From: Acidobacteriota bacterium
GTDB lineage: Bacteria; Acidobacteriota; Terriglobia; Terriglobales; Acidobacteriaceae
Reading direction: 5' to 3'
Assembly (NCBI GenBank): GCA_021779695.1
Contig: JAJYAE010000188.1
Span: forward strand, 1 to 8,521
DNA length: 8,521 nt
Positions 1-7,296 of the stretch are shown piece by piece. Both the position numbers and the translations under genes were made by a program. How positions within the stretch are numbered: position 1 is the first letter of the stretch; every line of letters begins with the position of its first letter. The notes under the pieces were generated by a model that was given only the letters and a program-made list of their open reading frames with translations, had not been told where the DNA came from and did no database searches.

Positions 1-2013
1 CGCGACTTGAAACCTTCCAATATTCTGGTGAAGGCGGATGGAAGCGTCCGGCTGCTCGACTTCGGTATCTCGAAACAGTTGGAAAGTCTGGATCAACCCA
101 TTGACCAGACCCAGACGGCGCTGCGCCTGATGACCCCCGCCTATGCCTCGCCGGAGCAGATCCGTGGCGAACCCCTGGGAGTTCAAACAGACGTTTATTC
201 CCTCGGCGTGATTTTGTATGAATTGCTGGCCGGGCGCCTGCCTTGCCACGTTTCGGACCGCACACCTGGCGAAGCCGAAAGAATCCTCCTTCAGGAGGAA
301 CCCAAAAAGCCTTCCACATGTGCGGCAAGATTAGCTGGGCAAACGAACTCGGCCGTCCCGACACTTTCCGTCAGCCGTTCCGAGTGGGCCGACCTCGACG
401 TGCTGTGCCTCATGGCCATGCACAAGGACACGAAGAGGAGGTACCAATCGGTCGAAGCGCTGATTCGCGATATTGATCATTATCTCAAGGCCGAACCCTT
501 GGAGGCGCGGCCGGATACGATGAAGTACCGGCTGAGGAAATTCGTTTCGCGCAATCGCCGTTCGGTAACCGCGGGTGCCACCATATTTCTTATCGTCACA
601 GGGCTCGTCGTTTACTTCGCTCTTCGACTGGCCGCCGAACGCGACACAGCGAACCGGGAGAAGATGATCGCTTCGCAGATCAATAAGTTCCTTTCCGACG
701 ACATTCTTGGTCGCGCCAATCCTTTCGAAGCCGGGAAAGCAACGGAAAGTCTCACGGAGGCCATCCGTGAGGCCTCGCCCAGGATCGATCGCAAATTCGC
801 AGCAGAGCCGCGAATTGCCGCACAGCTTCACCTGACCATCGCGCAAGCTCTCGACAATCGAAGTGATTTTCAAGAGGCGAGGCAAGAATACGCACGAGCT
901 CGGGATCTGTTTCTGCAGGCGGATGGACCCCTGTCGGAAGATGCCATTGAAGTTCAGCTCCAATGCGCCGCCATGGAGGCCAGATCGTTCACATCCGGAG
1001 GAGTGGCTGCCGCGAAGTCCCTGATCGCTCAGCAAGAAATGCTGCTCAGCAAAATAAAGCGGCGTCCAAAGCATTTGACGGTCTGGTTGTATACCGCGAA
1101 GGGAATGCTGGCGCTGGTGGAGAGCGACGACAAATCCGCCAACCACTATTTCAAGCTGGCGTCCGATGACGCCGAGGGCTTGCCGGAATTCGACGAAACA
1201 GCGCGTTACGGCTTACGGCAGCGCCTGGCGTTTACTTATCTTCGCCTTGGCGATGGGGCAACAGCAGAACGATTGGCGCGTCAGCTCATCGCCGGCTACT
1301 CTGCTGTCCACGGGCCCGACAGCCCGTATGTTCTGCGCATGCGCCTTAACCTCGCGCAGGCGTATCTGGTCGAGAGGAAATTCTCGCAAGCCCTGGAGGA
1401 AACGAACTCCGTCTATCCTGCCTTTCTCCGCCAATTCGGGCCGGACCACGAGCTTACCATGCAACTTTTGACCACACGAGCACAGTCCGAGGGCAGCTTG
1501 GGCCGCTTCGACAATGCTGTGCGCGACGACGTAACCGTCTACAAGAGTGCAGTAAAGAGGCAAGGCCCTCTATCTTTCTATGCGATTGCCACCCTCTCCG
1601 ATGCGTCCGAAAGCGAGTGCCGGGCGAATCACCTGCTTGTGGGAGAACAAAGCGCGCGCAAGGCCTACCATGACTCTGTCAGCGCCTTTGGACGAAAGAG
1701 CGCTCTCAGCGAAGCCACTCTGCTGCCGCTTGCGAATTGCCTAATCAGCCTGGGAAAGTTGCCGGAAGCCTCCCGAGATCTTGACCAGATCGACGCTAAA
1801 GCCGTCGTGCCGCTCACCGGAGACCCGCATTGGGGCGCCGGGATCGCGCTGGCGAGAGCTGGAATCGCAGTCCGCGAGCGGAAATACGCCCTGGCGCGCA
1901 AAGAAATCGACTCCGTGCAACCGATTTTTTCGCGGCCCGATGTCGACGTTTACCAGCGCCACAAGATGGAATCGCTCAGCATTGAAATCTCCCGTCACCT
2001 GCAATCCAGATAA
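1..2013 (+). CDS. Membrane-anchored serine/threonine protein kinase with TPR-like C-terminus (5' partial)
   Basis: The reading frame is open from base 1 to a TAA at 2011-2013 and gives 670 residues; the N-lobe of the kinase lies outside the window. Visible Hanks-type motifs, in window residue numbers, are RDLKPSN at 1-7 (catalytic loop, catalytic Asp at 2), DFG at 20-22 (Mg2+ binding), an APE-like SPE at 50-52, and DVYSLGVILYELL in the helix after it. The kinase domain ends near residue 160. A single hydrophobic segment at about 188-207 fits a transmembrane helix, which would put the kinase in the cytoplasm and the rest outside. The remaining ~460 residues are helical with repeated Ala/Leu/Tyr spacing typical of TPR repeats (for example 270-310 and 430-480), as in bacterial kinases that sense through a periplasmic TPR region. 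Substrate unknown. Its last 38 bp overlap the end of the convergent recombinase gene. Confidence 0.95.
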   Translation, partial: RDLKPSNILVKADGSVRLLDFGISKQLESLDQPIDQTQTALRLMTPAYASPEQIRGEPLGVQTDVYSLGVILYELLAGRLPCHVSDRTPGEAERILLQEEPKKPSTCAARLAGQTNSAVPTLSVSRSEWADLDVLCLMAMHKDTKRRYQSVEALIRDIDHYLKAEPLEARPDTMKYRLRKFVSRNRRSVTAGATIFLIVTGLVVYFALRLAAERDTANREKMIASQINKFLSDDILGRANPFEAGKATESLTEAIREASPRIDRKFAAEPRIAAQLHLTIAQALDNRSDFQEARQEYARARDLFLQADGPLSEDAIEVQLQCAAMEARSFTSGGVAAAKSLIAQQEMLLSKIKRRPKHLTVWLYTAKGMLALVESDDKSANHYFKLASDDAEGLPEFDETARYGLRQRLAFTYLRLGDGATAERLARQLIAGYSAVHGPDSPYVLRMRLNLAQAYLVERKFSQALEETNSVYPAFLRQFGPDHELTMQLLTTRAQSEGSLGRFDNAVRDDVTVYKSAVKRQGPLSFYAIATLSDASESECRANHLLVGEQSARKAYHDSVSAFGRKSALSEATLLPLANCLISLGKLPEASRDLDQIDAKAVVPLTGDPHWGAGIALARAGIAVRERKYALARKEIDSVQPIFSRPDVDVYQRHKMESLSIEISRHLQSR

Positions 2014-5000
2014 TTCGTTGCTGTTTAGGATTGTGACCGTGATCCGCGGAGCCGGGGCGCACGACCTCGTCGCCGGCATAACCAAATGCGATGGCCGCCA
2101 TCACCATGAGGAATCGAAAGCCATTCGAACCTCTCCTTCCTGTTCCATCAGATTGACTGCCGAAGCAGGGTTCGAGGCCAAGCCACCGAGCGCTGGCGGC
2201 ACTCTCGCGGTAAGGAGGTTTGCATAGTTCGACGCCGCCTTTCCATCTCCAAGTGATGCCGAGGGCCTCCTTCCACTGGTGGCGAAATGCATTTCTCTTG
2301 CTCTTCGATTCTCCGAAGAAGACCAGACGCAACTGGTTGTCGCTGACACCGATGTCTTCGAGGAAACTTCGATAACGAATCGCATCCGCCGGCTTCGCGG
2401 GATTGTGGAAGAGGAGCACGTTCGACGTCTTCCAGACATACGTCAGGTAGTATCCCAGAACAGACCGCATGATTTCAGGATTGCTACGTTGAAACATCAA
2501 AAGTTTCGCTCCCCAGTCCCGGATCACGTTGCGGTCTTCTTTACCGTGCGGAATCTCCGGATACACAACAGGCCAGTCTTGTTCGGCGTGCTCGTTGTTG
2601 TTGGATATGTTTTTCATGCAATGGGGTTTCGACCTTCTGCCGCGTGGCGCGGTGATATTTTGGATCTTGATAGCGCGGCCGAGAATCGACCGAGCGGACG
2701 CTAAATCCAGGCCGAGTTCTTCCGCCAGGCTGTCCAAGGGATCGTTGCTCCTGCTGGATTGGTACAACAGATCCCAGGTATTCCGGACCCACGAGGCACC
2801 CGGGTCCTGCGCAGCGGCCTCCCGTGTGAGTACCAACGTATCGATATCGCCGACGTCGTGCGCAACAACCGCCAGGTTCGGAAAGTGGCTTTCTATCAGG
2901 TGCACTGGCACGGGCACTGCGGCAGTATCTCGGATCCTCTTGTAGAGAGCGCTGGCCGGGCGCGCGGAGGCAATGATTGCCTGACGCGTGGACGGGACCC
3001 GCAACAATCGACTCTGCAACAGAAAGGCGTTTAGAAGCCAATCCATGCAGTGGATGTGATGCTCCATGCTGACACTGGGGCCGGAGTGTCCGAGCAGTGA
3101 GGCAACCGCCATGGCATGTTTTCTTGTCGGATGGTCTGTCCCATAGAGTTCCTCGCGAAACCTCTTTCCGCTTGCGATCCAAGCCATAGTTTCCTGGTGA
3201 TCCGGAAACAGTAACGGGGGTTGAGAGAGATCGGAGAGCATGAGCCGTAGAAAGCTCCATGTCGCAAAACTGTGCCGCAGGTGATGGTAGTGAAGGGTAA
3301 CGTCGCCGGTTACGTTTCTCAAGGCGCGATGGATAAGCGATATCAGTTTCTGTACAGGAATCTGTCTCTCTACCGTGTCGCCATTCGCATCCAGCTCGCG
3401 AGTAGCGAAGAAATAGGGGCACTCCTTTGATCCGCCCTCCATGATCCGCTTTCCTTTCCAGGAGTACAGAAGGTCCAATTCGCGTTGCGGGACCAAACTC
3501 TCACAAAGCGGCAATTGACGTTTTGCGTTGGAGGTCTTCAATTGGCGCGCCTCAGTCGGGCGGATTCGCAACCATGCGGAGGACCGATCGGTCAGGTCTT
3601 CCACCTCCAGCCCATGAGCTTCCATCCTCCGGGCGCCACAGCGAAAGCCGAGGATGAGCATCGCCTCGGCTGCATGGCGAAGTTCCTTGTCCTTCCATTC
3701 GCCCGCATGCTCAGAGTTAGAGTGGAGAAAACGTCGCGCGGCTGAATACTGTTCCAAAGTGAGAATCTTGGAGTCGACCGGCAACAGGCCACGGCTGCAA
3801 CCCAGGACCTCTCGAACGTTGATGGAAGAAGCTCCGCAATGACGAGCGAGGAACTCCTGAAATTCGCGCAGCGCGCAGGCGACGGTGCCGCGAAGCCGAT
3901 TGAGATTTTTGCCCTCAACGACGTTCTCCAACGTCACGGTGTACGCGGTTTCGAGGTTCTCCGGGGTCAAAGCAATGGGATCCTGCTCCCCAAGCAGGCA
4001 ACCGAAGCGCTTCCCGACCGTGAGAGTGAGAGACTTGACGGTCCTCAGCTTCAAGGGCTTCCGCAAAACAAATCGATCGGCGTCCTTGTGCCTTTGGGTC
4101 AGAAGATACAAGGCAAAGCGAGTTACGGAATGCCCGGGGGAAGCCTCGGAGAGCTCATCGACCTGCGCCTGCAACCTCCGCTGCACGTCATGCGTATCGC
4201 TGGCTGGAAAGGTCCTCCTGAGGAAGATCAGCCAATCCGGCTCCTTGTCCGAGGATGGTCCCGTGAACACTTGAGGATCTCCTGCATCCGCCAAAACTGA
4301 TTCCTGTTCTTCTAAATTCACCTCGGATATTTGAATGGCAGGCTGGCCGAACATGCGCTGCAGCGTATCGAGCTTCAAGGAGTGCGAGGTAATGCGGCGC
4401 GTGGCATACTCGATGAGCACTGCTGGGATATCCATTTGCGCAGCAGTGGCGACGGTATCGAGCAGGTGCTTCCAACTTTGTGGCTGCAGTGTTCCCGCAA
4501 TGCCAGAGGAGCGCATCCGCTGACGGATTTTCTGGAACAGCAATCTGTCAATCGTTGCGTCGGAAAGCGCATCCATGTTCTCCAATCCTTCAGTCCGCGC
4601 ATACTCGTCAGGCCTGCGAATCAACGCCACGGTCTGATCATCCGGATACCAGCGGCGATTTTCGGCTCCCGGTACTCCATGCCAGGGAAGTTTGAGTTCG
4701 ATTGAAACGCGATTTCCGATTAAGCCGAGGGCTTCTTCCGACGCAGTGAGGAGCGTTCGCGCGAGTTGGACAAGGGCGCTTGGATGAAGCAATCCTCCAT
4801 GCAGGACCGCCGAAAGTACTACAAGTTCGATCGGAGGGGAGCCGGCGCATTCTTCGATCCAACGTCGCTCCCCTTCAAGCCAGGCCCGCGTGCGCGCGAG
4901 GGCCTCTGCCACTCCGTCAGCAAATGGATTCAGAGGCTTCGATACCAGGTGGGCTATACGCGGCTGCGGAATTGGCCCCAGCCCGATCTTATTGGCATAG

Positions 5001-5260
5001 GCCACGAACTTTCCCAGGAGAACGAGCGCCGGGTGTGCTTTCTTGAGTGATTCAAAGTCGTTTTCAATTGACTTCTGTAGTCCTTCCATCTCGTTCGGGT
5101 TTGTGTTGACCGGCGGCCCATTTGGAGTCAAATCCGCCAGCTTGCCCGCCAATGGAAGGCTATTTTGTCGTAGCCATGCTCGAAACTTGGGTACGTATAA
5201 TTCCTGCGCCGGCGTGAATCCGATATCAGGACTTCCCCGTATGTCGGCCGAAGGACTCAT
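1976..5260 (-). CDS. Very large tyrosine-recombinase-like protein (1094 aa), nucleophile Tyr absent
   Basis: The open frame extends up to 5443, but the start chosen is the ATG at 5260-5258. It overlaps the TGA of the upstream gene as ATGA and has an AGGAGAGGAGGA ribosome site at 5276-5265. Residues ~1-340 are not recognised. About 340-500 looks like an Arg/Lys-rich helical core-binding region, and 515-750 is a tyrosine-recombinase catalytic fold: Arg544 in GARRMEA (Arg I), a Lys-containing strand near QLKTSNAKRQLPL, HHLRHSFATW with His659 and Arg662, and LLGHS with His725. The position that should be Tyr (GHSxPxxxxEHYIH in relatives) reads EHHIH, with His at 734 and 735 and no Tyr nearby. About 350 further residues follow, including a possible conserved end GFRFLMVMAAIAFG. 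Ordinary integrases are 300-450 aa; proteins this large occur in island modules such as GInts and Gmt trios. Likely role: DNA strand exchange partner or structural subunit in a recombination complex. Confidence 0.88.
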   Translation of the reverse strand: MSPSADIRGSPDIGFTPAQELYVPKFRAWLRQNSLPLAGKLADLTPNGPPVNTNPNEMEGLQKSIENDFESLKKAHPALVLLGKFVAYANKIGLGPIPQPRIAHLVSKPLNPFADGVAEALARTRAWLEGERRWIEECAGSPPIELVVLSAVLHGGLLHPSALVQLARTLLTASEEALGLIGNRVSIELKLPWHGVPGAENRRWYPDDQTVALIRRPDEYARTEGLENMDALSDATIDRLLFQKIRQRMRSSGIAGTLQPQSWKHLLDTVATAAQMDIPAVLIEYATRRITSHSLKLDTLQRMFGQPAIQISEVNLEEQESVLADAGDPQVFTGPSSDKEPDWLIFLRRTFPASDTHDVQRRLQAQVDELSEASPGHSVTRFALYLLTQRHKDADRFVLRKPLKLRTVKSLTLTVGKRFGCLLGEQDPIALTPENLETAYTVTLENVVEGKNLNRLRGTVACALREFQEFLARHCGASSINVREVLGCSRGLLPVDSKILTLEQYSAARRFLHSNSEHAGEWKDKELRHAAEAMLILGFRCGARRMEAHGLEVEDLTDRSSAWLRIRPTEARQLKTSNAKRQLPLCESLVPQRELDLLYSWKGKRIMEGGSKECPYFFATRELDANGDTVERQIPVQKLISLIHRALRNVTGDVTLHYHHLRHSFATWSFLRLMLSDLSQPPLLFPDHQETMAWIASGKRFREELYGTDHPTRKHAMAVASLLGHSGPSVSMEHHIHCMDWLLNAFLLQSRLLRVPSTRQAIIASARPASALYKRIRDTAAVPVPVHLIESHFPNLAVVAHDVGDIDTLVLTREAAAQDPGASWVRNTWDLLYQSSRSNDPLDSLAEELGLDLASARSILGRAIKIQNITAPRGRRSKPHCMKNISNNNEHAEQDWPVVYPEIPHGKEDRNVIRDWGAKLLMFQRSNPEIMRSVLGYYLTYVWKTSNVLLFHNPAKPADAIRYRSFLEDIGVSDNQLRLVFFGESKSKRNAFRHQWKEALGITWRWKGGVELCKPPYRESAASARWLGLEPCFGSQSDGTGRRGSNGFRFLMVMAAIAFGYAGDEVVRPGSADHGHNPKQQRIIWIAGDGRFQC

Positions 5261-6222
5261 CGCGTCCTCCTCTCCTGGACGCCGCCTTTGATGGGCCGAA
5301 AGCCAAGGTCCTGAAGCAAGGGGTCGAGGAACTCTTCCAACGCATGACAATAATCCCCGAAGGAGAAACTTGAGAATTTTCCCCACGGTTCTTCGCCGCG
5401 ATGCCAATGCCCCATCCATGCACTCACCATCTCCGGAGGACACCCCGCATCGAGCAATTCCGACGAAACAAATCGCCGATGAATGTTGACCGGAAACGGG
5501 AGGAATTCGTTCAGGATGGGCGTGAGCGTCATCGGCCGAACTTCGACTGGATCCAGATTGCTGCGCAGAAGGAAACAGGGGGCACCTCGCAGTAGATAGG
5601 AGCGCGGGCTGCGTGAAATGAAGTCGTGATAGAAGTTCATTTGCTCGATCAGCGATGGGGTAAAGCGAACGAGCCGCGTCTTGTAACCAACGCCGCTATC
5701 CTTGTCGGTTAGGACTCCAAGGTGAAAGACCGGATCGATTTCCGCAAGAACGAGGTAGGGAGTCCTGATGCCGCGCACCCCTGTTGTGTAGGAAAACATC
5801 CAGAGCGTATATAAGGTAAGCAGATTGTGATATTGCTGCTGCCCCTCGACGGTGGAAGATTGCCCGGAGCTCTGCAGCTCACTCTGTAACCTGGTAATGG
5901 CTTTTCGTACGGCGTCTCGCGTCGGACAAAGCCGGTTACCTATATAGGTGTTGCGTCGACAGGGAGAGTACTGGGCTGGCTTCGGCGGTTCTTTCCGCAT
6001 CGCGCGCCAGAGTTCCTCATTCACGCTCTCGGCGACCTGCGTATAGAGCGTTTCCAGGCGGGAGATCCGAGGGCAGGCGTAGAACAGCTTGACTCTGGAC
6101 AATCCCACTGCGTTGCCGGTGATGATGGCGGTCGCTGTCAGATCGCCTCCGGATGCCTTCAGGAGGCGAGTGAAAAGAAACCTAGCAAGCCTGCTCTCCG
6201 TCAACCGGTTCACCCAATCCAA
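5257..6222 (-). CDS. Tyrosine-recombinase-like protein, 321 aa, probably 5'-truncated
   Basis: The C-terminal half is a tyrosine-recombinase catalytic domain. It has TTGVRGIRTP (Arg150 = Arg I), a strand with Lys near SGVGYKTRLVRF, NIHRRFVSSELL (Arg249 = Arg II, with Asn246 where the His of HxxR normally sits), WMGHW (His272), and a candidate nucleophile Tyr291 in SFGDY, about 19 residues later rather than the usual 9-10. The only possible in-frame starts are non-ATG: TTG at 6222 is used here, with AAGGA about 12 bases upstream, and a TAG at 6252-6250 closes the frame. The N-terminal ~100 residues begin abruptly inside what looks like a folded helical region, so an N-terminal DNA-binding half seems to be lost. 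It is coupled to the next gene by an ATGA overlap. It could still be a functional short form; the start is uncertain. Confidence 0.8.
   Translation of the reverse strand: MDWVNRLTESRLARFLFTRLLKASGGDLTATAIITGNAVGLSRVKLFYACPRISRLETLYTQVAESVNEELWRAMRKEPPKPAQYSPCRRNTYIGNRLCPTRDAVRKAITRLQSELQSSGQSSTVEGQQQYHNLLTLYTLWMFSYTTGVRGIRTPYLVLAEIDPVFHLGVLTDKDSGVGYKTRLVRFTPSLIEQMNFYHDFISRSPRSYLLRGAPCFLLRSNLDPVEVRPMTLTPILNEFLPFPVNIHRRFVSSELLDAGCPPEMVSAWMGHWHRGEEPWGKFSSFSFGDYCHALEEFLDPLLQDLGFRPIKGGVQERRTR
5265..5276 (-). promoter_or_regulatory. Ribosome-binding site deciding the start of the 1094-aa recombinase-like gene
   Basis: On the minus strand this reads AGGAGAGGAGGA and ends 4 bases before the ATG at 5260. 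It lies inside the coding sequence of the upstream recombinase gene. With the ATGA stop/start overlap it supports translational coupling and argues against the longer 1155-residue reading that begins at 5443. Confidence 0.8.
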
Positions 6223-6628
6223 ACCATGCGAGATCCTTCGTACCGAAATCTAACTTCGGGCAGAGGAATTATCTCCCTCTCTCAGCCAGAGACGTTGAAA
6301 CATGTTCGCACTGTTGTGTTGGACGCCAATGCGGTTTGTTCACAAGAGGTTTCAGGGAATCGCCATCATGTTAGGGATCGCGGAGACGTACATCCGTGCA
6401 TTCGCGTTGCAATCCAGGACATTTGCCAGGCAACTGTCCCAGCGACATCCTGCAATGCCGTTTTGAACTTCGCGCTTCTGCCGGCTCCTTGTGCGGTGGT
6501 TCTTCCTCCCGCATGCTTGTCCGCCCTGTCTGCGATCGTTGCCTTCCCGGCTGCAAACTCGAGCGAGTTCCTTTCCCGTCTCAGTATTCCCATCCACTTA
6601 CAAACCTACATATAGGAGGACTTGTTTC
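6223..6628. other. Intergenic stretch without a convincing gene, possibly decayed recombinase 5' end
   Basis: I find no well-supported gene here. On the minus strand, in the frame of the 321-aa recombinase, a stretch of 29 codons (6339-6253) lies between a TGA at 6342-6340 and a TAG at 6252-6250, so the frame upstream of the recombinase is closed twice. On the plus strand a 54-codon frame runs from an ATG at 6302 to a TGA at 6464-6466, without a clear ribosome site; its product has a protein-like helical middle (GIAETYIRAFALQSRTF). A weak 5-bp stem (CCGAA/TTCGG) lies at 6243-6259. The right end, from about 6571, is the leader of the next gene. Confidence 0.5.
6571..6620 (+). promoter_or_regulatory. 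G-poor leader and Shine-Dalgarno of the 89-aa gene
   Basis: Bases 6571-6613 contain only two G residues in 43 nt and are rich in C and T. They are followed by AGGAGGA at 6614-6620, 8 bases before the ATG at 6629. A leader poor in G is expected to stay unpaired and leave the ribosome site exposed; that effect is inferred. No clear sigma-70 promoter is visible. Confidence 0.55.
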
Positions 6629-6898
6629 ATGGTCTTCGATCATATTATCTGGATGCTCATCTGCCTGCGTCTGCTGGGCGTGGAACCCGCTGTTCCGAAG
6701 CCCGGAGATTCCCTGATCCAGTACGCGGCAGCCCTCGAAATCGAGTATTGCCAACTGCGCATCACTGCAGGCCCCGTTGCATGTCGCGAGGCCGGCGAAC
6801 TTGCCCGCCTTCTGATCCGCATGCTTGGCCTGCCGCAGGCCGCCGCCCCTTTGCCGCCAACCTTATTGCCACTGCTGCTGCAGTCTTCCGCCAACTGA
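6629..6898 (+). CDS. Small hypothetical protein (89 aa)
   Basis: The start is the ATG at 6629, chosen because AGGAGGA lies 8 bases upstream; the same frame is open further upstream but without a comparable ribosome site. The product begins with a hydrophobic, possibly amphipathic helix (FDHIIWMLICLRLLGV). A helical centre with Cys12, Cys41 and Cys52 follows, and then a Pro/Leu-rich tail (LPPTLLPLLLQ). It may be membrane-associated at its N-terminus, but the segment is short and holds Asp, His and Arg. I recognise no family. It is the first of three small plus-strand genes spaced 62 and 105 bp apart with similar leaders, which suggests a common transcript or co-acquired set. Function unknown. 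Confidence 0.65.
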   Translation: MVFDHIIWMLICLRLLGVEPAVPKPGDSLIQYAAALEIEYCQLRITAGPVACREAGELARLLIRMLGLPQAAAPLPPTLLPLLLQSSAN

Positions 6899-6957
6899 TC
6901 CTCTGTCCTGTCCAATATTTTCTTTCAACCAACTCTGTTTCCCAGGGAGGGAACATT
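6899..6957 (+). promoter_or_regulatory. G-poor leader and Shine-Dalgarno of the 76-aa gene
   Basis: Bases 6899-6944 have three G residues in 46 nt, with pyrimidine tracts and the string CCAACTCTG. AGGGAGGGAA follows at about 6944-6953, about 7 bases before the ATG at 6961. CCAACTCTG recurs in the leader of the next gene. Confidence 0.55.
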
Positions 6958-6960
6958 CCC

Positions 6961-7191
6961 ATGACCGATACGCAGCTGATTGTCGTCCTATTGTGGCCGC
7001 TGTTTCCGATCGCGATTCTCGTTGCCTTCTATCTTCTCGACTCAATTCTCGACCGGCTGGAGAAAATCTTCGGCCGCCCGCTTGAACGCATCGTGCAGCG
7101 GCTCGACGCCATTGACTCTTCGTTGCACGAAGCGAACCTTCACCGTAAGACAATCTCCACACGCATTGATTCTCTCTCCGAGCGGCGTTAG
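6961..7191 (+). CDS. Small single-pass membrane protein with helical tail (76 aa)
   Basis: The ATG at 6961 follows AGGGAGGG. Residues 5-27 (LIVVLLWPLFPIAILVAFYLL) form a strong transmembrane helix with a central Pro. Residues 28-76 are charged and predicted helical, with heptad-like Leu/Ile spacing (LDRLEKIF, LERIVQRLDAI, TRIDSL) that fits a short coiled coil. The topology looks like an anchored small protein with a cytoplasmic or periplasmic coiled-coil stalk, possibly oligomeric. No family is recognised. It resembles in outline small membrane proteins of mobile elements (holin-like, entry-exclusion-like or conjugation accessory), but nothing in the sequence decides between these. Confidence 0.7.
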   Translation: MTDTQLIVVLLWPLFPIAILVAFYLLDSILDRLEKIFGRPLERIVQRLDAIDSSLHEANLHRKTISTRIDSLSERR

Positions 7192-7209
7192 CTTGCTGCT
7201 GCCGCGGTT

Positions 7210-7287
7210 TCTGTCCCTGCTCCCTTCCCAACTCTGCAGTAACCCATCCTCCGCAATCAAAACCCAACCACCTCGTTTGAAGGAAGG
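7210..7287 (+). promoter_or_regulatory. G-poor leader and Shine-Dalgarno of the 187-aa gene
   Basis: Bases 7210-7274 contain five G residues in 65 nt and are C-rich (CCCTTCCCAACTCTG, AACCCATCC, AACCCAACCACC). A purine-rich GAAGGAAGGAG follows, about 7 bases before the ATG at 7297. CCAACTCTG and CCCATCC are shared with the leaders of the two preceding genes. Confidence 0.55.
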
Positions 7288-7296
7288 AGTCCCCCA

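Noticed and set aside
331..1146. Minus-strand open frame of 271 codons
   Set aside because: It is antisense to the kinase gene, has no ribosome site or motif, and is expected by chance in GC-rich coding DNA.
2541..3422. Minus-strand open frame of 293 codons
   Set aside because: It lies in another frame of the 1094-aa recombinase gene, whose motifs prove the true frame; the product is Arg/Ser/Pro-rich and shows no family motifs.
3839..4300. Plus-strand open frame of 153 codons inside the recombinase gene
   Set aside because: Antisense shadow of the recombinase core-binding region; no recognisable domain.
5261..5443. Longer start of the 1094-aa gene giving 1155 residues
   Set aside because: The additional 61 residues overlap the upstream recombinase's coding sequence and are low-complexity; the ATG at 5260 has a strong ribosome site and an ATGA overlap.
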